DNA from: Acetatifactor muris
Lineage (GTDB): Bacteria; Bacillota; Clostridia; Lachnospirales; Lachnospiraceae
Assembly: GCA_023664365.1 (NCBI GenBank)
Contig: JAMPFR010000020.1
Coordinates: forward strand, 1 to 48,433
Length of the DNA: 48,433 nucleotides
Direction of reading: 5' to 3'
A program made the translations under genes and the position numbers. Below the pieces are notes generated by a model that was given only the letters and a program-made list of their open reading frames with translations, ran no database searches and was not told where the DNA came from. Of this stretch, positions 33,213 through 41,611 are shown piece after piece (the first letter of the stretch is position 1; every line of letters begins with the position of its first letter).

Positions 33213-33327
33213 AAAGTACAGAATGTATGCGCACGAAGGATGTTTGGCGGAAAGACAGAGTGATAGTGTTGAAGTGATGAGAGCCGTTCTGTGAATAGCT
33301 ATATGCTTTCCACAGAACGGCTTTTTG
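33213..33327 (+). ncRNA. Candidate short RNA or attenuated leader
   Basis: The consensus promoter at 33178 and the strong terminator at 33283-33326 define a transcript of about 115 nt with no open frame of note. Near its 5' end ACAGAA (33218-33223) can pair with TTCTGT of the terminator's left arm, a possible antiterminator. It may be a free-standing small RNA, or a leader that limits expression of the zinc-ribbon/ABC cassette, for which I see no other promoter. Confidence 0.45.
33283..33326 (+). terminator. Strong intrinsic terminator before the zinc-ribbon gene
   Basis: GCCGTTCTGTG and CACAGAACGGC form a perfect 11-bp stem, followed at once by TTTTT. It lies 49 bp upstream of the start codon at 33375. 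Confidence 0.88.
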
Positions 33328-33374
33328 TGTGCAGACGATCGCAGCAGTGAAAACACATAGCAGGAGGGGAAGAA

Positions 33375-35945
33375 ATGTTTTGTGAGAAATGCGGAAGTCC
33401 CGTAGGGGAGTCAGAGAAGTTTTGTTCGCAGTGCGGCGCGCCGATCCCGCAGGAGGAAGCGACTGCGGAGCCCGCACCCGTGGAGGTGAAGGCAGAGGAG
33501 GCGAAAGCAGCGGAAGCGACTGCGGAGCCTGCACCCGTGGAGGTGAAGGCAGAGGAGGCGAAAGCAGCGGAAGCGACTGCGGAGCCTGCACCCATGGAGG
33601 CAAAGGCAGAGGAGGCGAAAGCAGCGGAAGCGACTGCGGAGCCCGCACCCGTGGAGGTAAAGGCAGAGGAGGCGAAAGCAGCGGAAGCGGCGGCAGAGCC
33701 CGCACCTGTGGAGGCGGCAGCGCCGACGCCTCTTTCCGTGCCGCAGATGCAGGAAGCACCCATAGCGCCTGCAATACCTGCGGATAAGCCGGATACCGGC
33801 AGTAAGAAGCCGAAGAAGAAAAAAGCGCCCTGGATCATTGCCGCCTGTGTGCTGGCGGCCCTGGCAGCAGTCTGTGTGGTAAACGCTGCAAGTCTGGGAA
33901 ATTTCTTCCGGCGGACATTCTCCTCACCGGAGAAATACTATCAGTATGTGGAAAAAGCCACAGTGCAGGAACTGGCCGAGCAGAGCGGCTCCTATTATGA
34001 GACGCTGCTGGCGGGCCTGACGGAAAAGAAGGAGTACAGCGCCGACGCCGAATTTGCAATAGAACTGGGCGAAGGCGGGCAGGAACTGATACAGATGCTG
34101 GAAACACAGGGTGTGGATCTCACCTGGCTGAAGGGCCTTTCCATAGGGATAGGATGGGCCATGAAGGATAATCTGTTGGGCTATGACGCCACCCTGGGGC
34201 TGAACAGTTCTGATATTCTGTCGCTCAGGGCAATTTTGGATCCGGAAGAGGATTCCATGTATCTGCAGATGCCGGAGCTGTCGAAGGAATATATCGGCTT
34301 TGATATGTATGAGTATAGCGGCACTTCCGGAGAGGAAATACTGGAGCTGTATCAGGAAGAGCAGGAGCTGATGGCGGCATTGGAGAAGATCCTGCCGGAG
34401 GCAAAGGATGCGGAAAAGCTGCTGCAGAAGTATCTTCTGCTTGCATTGAGCGGCGTCAATGACGTTGAGAAGCGCACGGAGACAATTGAGGCGGGAGATA
34501 TTAGGCAGAAATGCACGGAACTGGAAGTGACCTTTGACGGTAAGGCACTGTCTGAGATACTGGAAAAGGTTTTGAAGGAAATACCGAAGGACAAGGAACT
34601 TAAAAAGCTGTTTGTAAGTATAGTGGACGGCCTGATGGAAACAGAGGGATTGTACTCTGTTATGGACGGTGAGTATCTGTGGGAGATGCTTACAGAGGAG
34701 ATTGAGGATGCGTTGGACAGCCTGGACGAGCTGGAAGATGTGGATGATGTGCTTGTGATGAAGGTCTATGTGGACGGCAAGGGTAAAATCATCGGCAGAG
34801 TTCTGGAGCTGGTTGAGGGTAGGGATACTTATGCCACTATCAGCAGCCTGTTCCTTGAAAAAGGCGGTAAATTTGGGATCGAGTTCTCTGTTCAGCCCGG
34901 CTCCGACCGTGAAGAAGGAATAGAGCTGACCGGCAGCGGCAGGAAGTCGGGAAATAAGTTGACCGGCGATTTTGAAATTGCCTATGCAGGTATGCGGGTT
35001 CTTGACATGAAGGTTTCCGAACTGGACACGGGGAAGCTGGCGCAGGGGTATCTGAACGGCAGCGTTCAGATAAGCTTTTCCAAGGAGATAGCGCGTCTTC
35101 TGTCGGAATCCTTATCCGCCTACGGTACGATGTATGCGTCCATGCTGGCGGACATGCAGCTTACACTGGATTTTCAGATGGCGGAGAATACCGGTAAAAT
35201 TACCCTGGGGCTGAGTTATGATGAGAAAAAGCTGGGCAGTATTTCCATGGCAGTCAACGTGGGAGACGGTTCGGAATTAAAGGTTCCGAATGCGGGCGAT
35301 ACGGTGTTTTTTGAGGATGAGGAGGATTTGGCGGACTGGCTGGAGAAGGTTGACTGGAACGGCTTTATTCAGAGGCTGAAGCAGGCAGAGCTGCCGGAGG
35401 AGGTTACGGGACCGCTTGAGGAATTTGTGGAGATGCTGGATCTGTACGGTATATACGGGCCGTTCTTCGATTATGATGATTCCTACGGCGGCTACGACTG
35501 GGACGATTATTATGGTGACGATTCCTACGGCTGGGACGATTATTACGGAGATGATTCCGACAGTGATGACTCCTACGGCGGCTACGGCTGGGATGATTGG
35601 AATATCCCTGAAGCGAATGGCTCCTTGGAAGAACTGCTGCAGTCGGAAGAATGGCAGGATGAGCTTACGGAATGGAATGAAAGCGTGATCGATATGGGTA
35701 TCATGATTGAAACTGTTGCGGACGGAGATACACTTGTATTTCTCTGGTGGCTGCCGGATGACGAGCTTTTCGGAAACCTTACCGCAGACCAGTGCGAGTC
35801 GTTGGGCTCTATGTTTTTGGATACGCTTGCCGGTGCAGATTTTCTGTCACTTTTTGAGACCGGATACGGCATTCGACTGGACGGGGTGCGGGTGGTATTT
35901 ATAAAGAGCGACGGCACCGAGATTTACCAGGATGAGATTAATTAA
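33375..35945 (+). CDS. Zinc-ribbon membrane protein with repeat linker (copy A)
   Basis: I do not know a function for this 856-residue protein. Domains in order: a zinc ribbon with Cys3, Cys6, Cys17 and Cys20 (CEKCG, CSQCG); a linker of four 19-residue Ala/Glu/Pro/Lys/Val repeats (about 29-104) plus a partial fifth; a Lys-rich stop and one membrane segment (about 150-172); then about 680 residues predicted outside the cell, mostly helix and strand. An unusual Asp/Tyr/Gly/Trp-rich stretch lies near residues 697-740. AGGAGGGGAAG precedes the ATG. It heads a five-gene cassette with an ABC-2 exporter and a second protein of the same plan. Confidence 0.85.
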   Translation: MFCEKCGSPVGESEKFCSQCGAPIPQEEATAEPAPVEVKAEEAKAAEATAEPAPVEVKAEEAKAAEATAEPAPMEAKAEEAKAAEATAEPAPVEVKAEEAKAAEAAAEPAPVEAAAPTPLSVPQMQEAPIAPAIPADKPDTGSKKPKKKKAPWIIAACVLAALAAVCVVNAASLGNFFRRTFSSPEKYYQYVEKATVQELAEQSGSYYETLLAGLTEKKEYSADAEFAIELGEGGQELIQMLETQGVDLTWLKGLSIGIGWAMKDNLLGYDATLGLNSSDILSLRAILDPEEDSMYLQMPELSKEYIGFDMYEYSGTSGEEILELYQEEQELMAALEKILPEAKDAEKLLQKYLLLALSGVNDVEKRTETIEAGDIRQKCTELEVTFDGKALSEILEKVLKEIPKDKELKKLFVSIVDGLMETEGLYSVMDGEYLWEMLTEEIEDALDSLDELEDVDDVLVMKVYVDGKGKIIGRVLELVEGRDTYATISSLFLEKGGKFGIEFSVQPGSDREEGIELTGSGRKSGNKLTGDFEIAYAGMRVLDMKVSELDTGKLAQGYLNGSVQISFSKEIARLLSESLSAYGTMYASMLADMQLTLDFQMAENTGKITLGLSYDEKKLGSISMAVNVGDGSELKVPNAGDTVFFEDEEDLADWLEKVDWNGFIQRLKQAELPEEVTGPLEEFVEMLDLYGIYGPFFDYDDSYGGYDWDDYYGDDSYGWDDYYGDDSDSDDSYGGYGWDDWNIPEANGSLEELLQSEEWQDELTEWNESVIDMGIMIETVADGDTLVFLWWLPDDELFGNLTADQCESLGSMFLDTLAGADFLSLFETGYGIRLDGVRVVFIKSDGTEIYQDEIN
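33459..33722 (+). repeat. 57-bp coding tandem repeat
   Basis: Four 57-bp units (starting 33459, 33516, 33573 and 33630) and a partial fifth are nearly identical in DNA as well as protein, so the expansion is recent. Whole-unit changes keep the frame and alter only the length of the linker between zinc ribbon and membrane segment. Confidence 0.9.
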
Positions 35946-35965
35946 CAGGTGGTAAAGCAGACGCT

Positions 35966-36637
35966 ATGGGAATCGAACTGGCAGGCATCAAAAAATCATA
36001 CGGTAAGAAAAGGGTTCTGGAAAATGTTTCCCTGAAGGCGGGAGAGGGAAGCTGTGTGGGTATATTGGGCGGTAACGGCTGCGGCAAATCCACGCTGCTT
36101 TCCATTCTGGCCGGGGTGCGCAGGGCGGACGGCGGAGCCTTCCTGTACCAGGGGGAGGATCTGCTGCAGAAGGGCAGCGCCCGAACCGTGACAGTAGGAT
36201 ATGTGCCCCAGGGAGATACTCTGATAGAGGAACTGACTGCATGGGACAATCTGCTTCTGTGGCACGGCAGAGAGGTTTTGAAAAATGAACTGAACGGCGG
36301 TGTGTTGGAGCTGCTGGGCATACCGGAATTTCTGAAGGTAACGGTTCGCAAAATGTCAGGCGGCATGAAAAAGAGACTTTCCATTGGCTGCGCGGTGGTG
36401 GGAAGGCCCGGGATACTGCTGCTGGACGAGCCCTCCGCAGCGTTGGATCTGGCCTGCAAGGAGAGGATTTACGAATATTTTGAGCAGTATAAAAAAGAGG
36501 GAGGCATCCTGCTGATGACTACCCATGACATGCAGGACATGGAGCTGTGTGACAACTGCTGTCTGCTGAAGGAAGGCGTTCTGTCGCCCTATGAGTATGA
36601 CGGGGACATCCATCGTCTGGCAAGGTGCTTACAATGA
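35966..36637 (+). CDS. ABC transporter ATP-binding protein
   Basis: This 223-residue ABC ATPase is of the class that pairs with ABC-2 type permeases. Walker A is GGNGCGKST (about residue 35), the Q-loop region is VGYVPQGD, the signature is MSGGMKKRL, Walker B is ILLLDEPSAAL, and the switch His is in TTHDMQD. It is short, with no extra C-terminal domain. It follows the zinc-ribbon gene by 20 bp and its stop overlaps the next start in ATGA, so it is the motor for the two permeases downstream. Confidence 0.94.
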   Translation: MGIELAGIKKSYGKKRVLENVSLKAGEGSCVGILGGNGCGKSTLLSILAGVRRADGGAFLYQGEDLLQKGSARTVTVGYVPQGDTLIEELTAWDNLLLWHGREVLKNELNGGVLELLGIPEFLKVTVRKMSGGMKKRLSIGCAVVGRPGILLLDEPSAALDLACKERIYEYFEQYKKEGGILLMTTHDMQDMELCDNCCLLKEGVLSPYEYDGDIHRLARCLQ

Positions 36638-37884
36638 GGCGGGGGGGCTCTTATTTCGGGATACAGATGAAGAGAATGCTGCGCTTTCTTCCCGTGCTGC
36701 TTGCGGCGGTGGCGGTCACTTTTGCGGTTTTGGGTGCATGCGCGGCGCTGTTTCTGCACAGTCAGAGCCGCGCTGAAGGAAAGCAGAGATTCCGTATCGG
36801 CATGGTGGGAGATTTGTCGGACAGTTATCTGGGCTTCGGCATTTCCGTGGTGCAGGCCATGGATGATTCCCGGTTTATGGTAGAGCTGGTGCCCATGGAG
36901 GAAGAGGAGGCGCTGCGCAGCTTTCGCAGGGGGGAGCTGTCCGCCTGTGCCATGGTGCCGGAGGGGCTGCTGGATTCCATTGTATACGGCAGAAACGACA
37001 AACAGATTACCTATTTAAGCTCTGAGGGACAAATGGGTCTTGAGAGCATTTTGGGAGAGGAGCTGGCGGACATTGTATCCGTGCTGGTAACCCGCTCCCA
37101 GAGTTCCATATTCGGTATGCAGCAGATTCTGCGAAATCACGGCAGAAATGCCGATGTGTCGGAGTTGACGGATCTGATGAATCTGAAGCTGTTTGATATT
37201 GTATTGAACCGGACGGGACTTTATACTCTGGAGGAGCTTGGAGTGTCCGGCGGCCTGTCGGCAATCGGATATTATCTGGGAGCCTTTCTGGTGTTTTTCC
37301 TGCTGCTTCTGGGAATACACGGGAGCCCGCTGCTTGTCCGGCGGAGCCGGGCGCTGCCGGAATTAATGAAGAGCCGGGGTGTGGGCGCAGCCCGACAGGT
37401 GCTGGGGGAATATGGGGCTTTTGCCTGTATGAATCTGATTTGTTACGTCATAGCTTTTTTTGTGGTGTGGCTTATATTAAACAACGGCCTTATTGAACTG
37501 CCGGAGTGGGAGGGACTGGGAACGGAACCTCTGAAGGAGCTTTTTGCCATGCTTCTGCCGGTGGCGCTGATGCTGTCTGCCATGCAGTTCTGGCTGTATG
37601 AGATGGTGACGGGAGTAGTGGGCAGCCTGCTGTGCCAGTTTGTCTGCTGTATTTCCATGGCTTATCTGGGAGGAGTTTTTTATCCTTCCGAATTTTTCCC
37701 GGAAATAATGAAGACCCTGGGCCGGCTGCTGCCTGCGGGGGCGGCCATGCAGTATGTTCAGGCGGGAATCCTGGGAGAAGTGTCTCCCGGCGCGGCAGTA
37801 GCCGTCTGCTTTTATCTGTTCCTGTTTCTGGGGCTGTCTGTTCTGGCCAGGGATCTTCGTCTGGAGAAAGGGCGGCGGAGATGA
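36634..37884 (+). CDS. ABC-2 type permease (first)
   Basis: This 416-residue membrane protein has one N-terminal segment, an extracellular domain of about 180 residues and then about five to six segments towards the C-terminus, the layout of ABC-2 exporters of the NatB/YhgE kind. The ATG at 36634 overlaps the ATPase stop (ATGA). A run of seven G occurs at codons 3-5, a possible slippage site, currently in frame. The conserved GGVFYPSEFFP before the last segments is typical of ABC-2 permeases. The substrate is unknown. Confidence 0.85.
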   Translation: MRRGGSYFGIQMKRMLRFLPVLLAAVAVTFAVLGACAALFLHSQSRAEGKQRFRIGMVGDLSDSYLGFGISVVQAMDDSRFMVELVPMEEEEALRSFRRGELSACAMVPEGLLDSIVYGRNDKQITYLSSEGQMGLESILGEELADIVSVLVTRSQSSIFGMQQILRNHGRNADVSELTDLMNLKLFDIVLNRTGLYTLEELGVSGGLSAIGYYLGAFLVFFLLLLGIHGSPLLVRRSRALPELMKSRGVGAARQVLGEYGAFACMNLICYVIAFFVVWLILNNGLIELPEWEGLGTEPLKELFAMLLPVALMLSAMQFWLYEMVTGVVGSLLCQFVCCISMAYLGGVFYPSEFFPEIMKTLGRLLPAGAAMQYVQAGILGEVSPGAAVAVCFYLFLFLGLSVLARDLRLEKGRRR

Positions 37885-39014
37885 GAAGGATTGGAATCAG
37901 ATTCTGGCTGTGGAATAAACGGCTCTTTAAGACATACAGCTTTTTGGTGATTCTGTGTCTCGTGCCGGTGCTGGTGGCAGGAGTCAGGCTGGGAAGCAGG
38001 GAAGACAGCGGCATTGCAAAGATCCTGCTGTATCTGCCCAACCCTGAGGATGAACCGGCTTGGCAGATAGCTTCCGGGCTTATGGAGGACAACGGCGTGT
38101 TGTATTATGAGCTGTGCGATTCCGAGGAGGCAGGCAGGAAGGCGGTGGAAGGTTTTCAGGCGGACGCCCTGTGGATTTTTCCGGAAGATATGAGGAAGAC
38201 CCTTGGAGAAGCGGCTGTATCCGGTATGGAAGAAGAAGGCACTGTGACAGTGGTGCAGCGTGAGGATGACGTCAGAATGCTTTTTACGCGGCAGATTTTA
38301 TGCGCCCGGCTGTATCCGGCTTTTTCCTATGAAGTGTATGCGGACTTTGTGCGAAATGTGTGCGGGATGCCGGAGGTGACTGACGGGGAACTGCGGGAAG
38401 CCTACGACAGTATGCTGGTGGAGGGAAGTCTGTTCCGTATGGAGTATCTGGACGGCGGGCCTGTGGAGGACAGCAGTTATCTGCTTGCGCCGGTTCGGGG
38501 CATTCTGGCGCTTTGGCTGGTGCTGTGCGGGTTTGCAGGCGCTATGTATTATATGCAGGATGAGCAGAGGGGCGTCTTCTCCGGGCTGTCGGCAAAGCGC
38601 AGGCTTTTCTGGGCCCTGGGAGTGCAGAGCGTACTGTTGTGCGATGGCGTGGCAGTGATGTTGGCTGCGCTGAAGATAGCAGGCGTCTTTACCACCTGGA
38701 GCCGGGAAATTCCGGCTGCGGTGCTGTTGGGCAGCAGTGTGCTGGTATTCTGTAACCTGGTTCGTCTGCTGTGCCGCCGCCAGGAGCAGCTGGGCAGCTG
38801 TATTCCGCTTCTGCTGGCGGGAATGCTGATTCTGTGTCCGGTTTTTCTGGACATTAACGGCCTCAGACCCATACAGTATCTGCTGCCGCCCTATTATTAT
38901 CTGAAGTCCATTCATACCACGTTTTACCTGTGGGGAATGGTTTGTTATACGATTGTACTTTTCATTGGCTGCGTTCTGCTGCATTATCGGCAGAGCCGCC
39001 ATATGAAATCGTAA
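37881..39014 (+). CDS. ABC-2 type permease (second)
   Basis: This 377-residue membrane protein has the same layout as the preceding permease: one N-terminal hydrophobic segment (YSFLVILCLVPVLVAG), an extracellular domain, and a cluster of segments from about residue 205. The ATG at 37881 overlaps the previous stop in ATGA and follows GGCGGAG. The two permeases are divergent in sequence and probably form a heterodimer with the ATPase at 35966. The longer frame open from 37632 overlaps the first permease and is not real coding. Confidence 0.85.
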   Translation: MRRIGIRFWLWNKRLFKTYSFLVILCLVPVLVAGVRLGSREDSGIAKILLYLPNPEDEPAWQIASGLMEDNGVLYYELCDSEEAGRKAVEGFQADALWIFPEDMRKTLGEAAVSGMEEEGTVTVVQREDDVRMLFTRQILCARLYPAFSYEVYADFVRNVCGMPEVTDGELREAYDSMLVEGSLFRMEYLDGGPVEDSSYLLAPVRGILALWLVLCGFAGAMYYMQDEQRGVFSGLSAKRRLFWALGVQSVLLCDGVAVMLAALKIAGVFTTWSREIPAAVLLGSSVLVFCNLVRLLCRRQEQLGSCIPLLLAGMLILCPVFLDINGLRPIQYLLPPYYYLKSIHTTFYLWGMVCYTIVLFIGCVLLHYRQSRHMKS

Positions 39015-39057
39015 CTGTTCAGAAACCATGCGGATAAAAGTAAAAGGAGGATGAAAC

Positions 39058-41058
39058 ATGTTTTGTGGTAAATGTGGAGCAAAGTTAAGGGAGGGAGCGG
39101 CTTTCTGCCCTAACTGCGGCGCGCCGGTTTCGACGGAGGGCGCAGCCCCGGCGCCTGCCGCAGCCCCGGTGGAGGAGGCGAAGAAGCCTGAGGAGGCAGC
39201 CCCGGCACCTGCCGCAGCCCCTGTTCAGGAGGCAAAGAAGCCTGAGGAGGCAGCCCCGGCACCTGCCGCGGTTCCTGTTCAGGAGGCGAAGAAGCCTGAG
39301 GAGGCAGCCCCGGCACCTGCCGCAGCCCCTGTTCAGGAGGCGAAGAAGCCGCAGGAGAAGGCGAAGAAGAGCAAGGCTCCTGTCATTGTCCTTGTGGTGC
39401 TTCTGCTTCTGGTAATCGGAGCGGGAGCAGGCGTGGCGATCTATTTTACCAGCGACGGCTATAACATTAAGAAGAACCTGAAGCAGGCCCAGCAGTGCTT
39501 TGAAGAGCAGGAATATGAGGAAGCGCTGGAGTATTACGACCAGGCGCTGGATCTGGATGATACCCTGACGGATGCTTACCTGAAGTCTGCGGATATCTAT
39601 ATGCTGCAGGATGAGTATGAGTCTGCCATAGAGCTGCTGGTAAAGGGGCGTAAGAGAACCAGGGAGGTTGAAGGGGCGGAAACCCTTCTGGCAGATAAGC
39701 TGGCGGAGGTGTATCAGGGCGGAGCCGATTATTATGCAAAGCAGGGAAACTATTCCCAGGCCTACGCAATGCTTGAGGAAGGTATTGCGGAGACGGGAAA
39801 GAGCACTTTGAACCGGAGTCTGGAGGAGCTGTACCTGGCGGAGGCAGAGGGCTATCTGGCTCAGGATAATTTTTATATGGCCCGGGATGTTCTGAGGACA
39901 GGGGCGTCAGCCACGGGAAGCAGCGCCCTGTCTGAAAAGCTGGTGGAAACCTACAGCCGGGAAGCGGATTACTATCTGGCTGCAGAGGATTATTACAATG
40001 CGCTGTGGACACTGGATGACGGCGTCAATGCTACGGGAGACACTTCCCTGACGGCGAAAAAGGCGGACGTCTATACCCAATGGGCGGATCACTATGTGTC
40101 TCTGGAGGATTATCAGGATGCCCTGTGGGTACTCAATGAAGGTGCGGAGGCCATAGGAGAGACTTCTCTGACAGAGCAGATTGCAGTTGTTTATACTCGG
40201 TGGGCGGAGAGCTATATTGCGGCGGAGAATTACGCCGGAGCGCTGGCAATGCTGGACGAGGGCCTGGAAATCACAGGGGATGCTTCCCTAGCAGAGCAGA
40301 AGCTGTATCTGCAGCAGCATCTGGAGCTGGTGAAGGCGTCGGCCTACAATGGTTCAAGGCTTCAGGAAGAGGTGGAATACGACCAGGCGGGGAATCCGAT
40401 AAAGTCCTTTTCCTATTCCTACGGAAGCATGACTGACGGTTATGAATTTGAATATGACGCCGCCGGGAAGCTTGTTACCAGGATAGACTACAGCGACGGG
40501 CGTCTGTCCGATATTTTAAACTATGATGAGAACGAAAATCCGATGGAGCAGATCTGGTATGACTCATACGGGGATGTGCGCTATTATGAGACGGCGCAGG
40601 TTCAGTATGATGATGCGGGGAATGTAGCATGGATTATCTGGTCAGGAGAGGATGCAACCCATACCGTACAGATTCAGCATCTTTATGATGGTGCAGGGAA
40701 CCTTACGGGAGTAGTACGGTATAATTATGACAGCAGCCAGGTGGTGCAGTATGAGTACACAGATGAGCTTATTACGAGAGTCACCACTTATTATGACGGT
40801 GAAATATATGAGCAGACAGAGTATACCTACATAACATCGGAATCAGGTATGACTTATGTTGTCAGTGAAGTGATTTCCGACGGTGAAGGAGATGTGGATT
40901 CCTGGTACAAGTATGAGTATGAATTTGACGCCATGGGAAATGTCGCAGTCGAGACATGCTATTACGGATACGGCTATAATTACGACGCCACACTGAGCAA
41001 CGGCTATTACAATTACCAGTGGACCTACACAAACGAATACCGCTATACAGGGGATTGA
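39058..41058 (+). CDS. Zinc-ribbon membrane protein with TPR-like and YD-like repeats (copy B)
   Basis: This 666-residue protein has the same plan as the one at 33375. Domains in order: zinc ribbon (Cys3, Cys6, Cys17, Cys20); four 18-residue Ala/Pro/Glu/Lys repeats (27-98); one membrane segment (about 109-130). Outside the cell are TPR-like units of about 38-40 residues (YYDQALDL, YAMLEEGI, LWTLDDGV, LWVLNEGA, LAMLDEGL) from about 140 to 425, then a C-terminal 220 residues rich in YD-type beta repeats (YDAAGKLVTRIDY, YDDAGNV, YDGAGNL). AAAGGAGGATG precedes the ATG. The repeat domains suggest binding of peptides, glycan or a partner at the surface. The function is unknown. Confidence 0.85.
   Translation: MFCGKCGAKLREGAAFCPNCGAPVSTEGAAPAPAAAPVEEAKKPEEAAPAPAAAPVQEAKKPEEAAPAPAAVPVQEAKKPEEAAPAPAAAPVQEAKKPQEKAKKSKAPVIVLVVLLLLVIGAGAGVAIYFTSDGYNIKKNLKQAQQCFEEQEYEEALEYYDQALDLDDTLTDAYLKSADIYMLQDEYESAIELLVKGRKRTREVEGAETLLADKLAEVYQGGADYYAKQGNYSQAYAMLEEGIAETGKSTLNRSLEELYLAEAEGYLAQDNFYMARDVLRTGASATGSSALSEKLVETYSREADYYLAAEDYYNALWTLDDGVNATGDTSLTAKKADVYTQWADHYVSLEDYQDALWVLNEGAEAIGETSLTEQIAVVYTRWAESYIAAENYAGALAMLDEGLEITGDASLAEQKLYLQQHLELVKASAYNGSRLQEEVEYDQAGNPIKSFSYSYGSMTDGYEFEYDAAGKLVTRIDYSDGRLSDILNYDENENPMEQIWYDSYGDVRYYETAQVQYDDAGNVAWIIWSGEDATHTVQIQHLYDGAGNLTGVVRYNYDSSQVVQYEYTDELITRVTTYYDGEIYEQTEYTYITSESGMTYVVSEVISDGEGDVDSWYKYEYEFDAMGNVAVETCYYGYGYNYDATLSNGYYNYQWTYTNEYRYTGD
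39136..39351 (+). repeat. 54-bp coding tandem repeat
   Basis: Four 54-bp units encode EEAAPAPAAAPVQEAKKP-like stretches with very few differences. The repeat is in the same domain position as the 57-bp repeat of the gene at 33375 but has a different sequence, so the two linkers expanded independently. Confidence 0.9.
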
Positions 41059-41110
41059 GACATAAACAACAGAATTCACGTTTTGCGAAAATGCTATTGT
41101 CATGCATAAA

Positions 41111-41149
41111 TCAGGGGAAGGATGATAACAGGATTCATCCTTCCCCTGA
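41111..41149. terminator. Perfect 15-bp hairpin between convergent genes
   Basis: TCAGGGGAAGGATGA and its exact complement lie 9 bases apart, between the end of the zinc-ribbon cassette and the convergent gtrA gene. The stem is very stable, but no T-tract follows directly on either side, so termination is likely but not certain. Confidence 0.65.
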
Positions 41150-41157
41150 CTGTTGTG

Positions 41158-41601
41158 TCAGTTTTTATCCCTAAAGGCCCACAGCTTATTCAGGAAGAAG
41201 TTGGCCGGCACTGTAAATATCATATTCAGCAGCGGCGATATATATTTGGAGATTCCCATTCCCTCAATCCAGATAAAGGACAGGACATTTTCCAGAATAT
41301 AGCCCGTGAAGCCATAGGATAAAAAGCACTTGCCCAGAGCCTTCCATATATTCCGTCTGCCGTTTTCCGTTTTTTTGAAGACATATTTGTTATTCCAGTA
41401 AAAGGACCAGAAAATGCTGATGGTGAAGGCGGTCACGTTTGCCAGAATGTAATCCTGCTTCCAGGCCAGTCCCCGGAGAAGAAAGAGGATTCCGGCGTAC
41501 AGGAGATAGAATACCAGGGTGTTGCTTGCCCCCACCAGACCGAATTTGACAAATTGAATATAAGGCTTTAATTTTTCGTTTTCCAGTATCTTTTTCAGCA
41601 T
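41158..41601 (-). CDS. GtrA-family membrane protein
   Basis: This 147-residue protein has four membrane segments and the GtrA layout (QFVKFGLVGASNTLVFYLLY at the start, NVTAFTISIFWSFYWNNKYVF in the middle, written in parts; NFFLNKLWAF at the end). GtrA proteins are thought to flip lipid-linked sugars across the membrane for transfer to surface glycans. It is the last gene of a minus-strand run with a DegT aminotransferase, two polytopic proteins and a GtrB-like GT2 enzyme, which together look like a complete glycan-decorating set. Confidence 0.9.
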   Translation of the reverse strand: MLKKILENEKLKPYIQFVKFGLVGASNTLVFYLLYAGILFLLRGLAWKQDYILANVTAFTISIFWSFYWNNKYVFKKTENGRRNIWKALGKCFLSYGFTGYILENVLSFIWIEGMGISKYISPLLNMIFTVPANFFLNKLWAFRDKN

Positions 41602-41611
41602 CCGGCTACCT

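Noticed and set aside
33299-33838. Ser/Ala-rich minus-strand frame across the 57-bp repeat
   Set aside because: Tandem repeats whose unit is a multiple of three stay open in several frames; nothing else supports coding.
37632-37880. Longer N-terminus for the second ABC-2 permease
   Set aside because: It would overlap the first permease by 250 bp and encodes Arg/Gly/Ser-rich noise; the ATGA-coupled ATG at 37881 begins a proper membrane segment.
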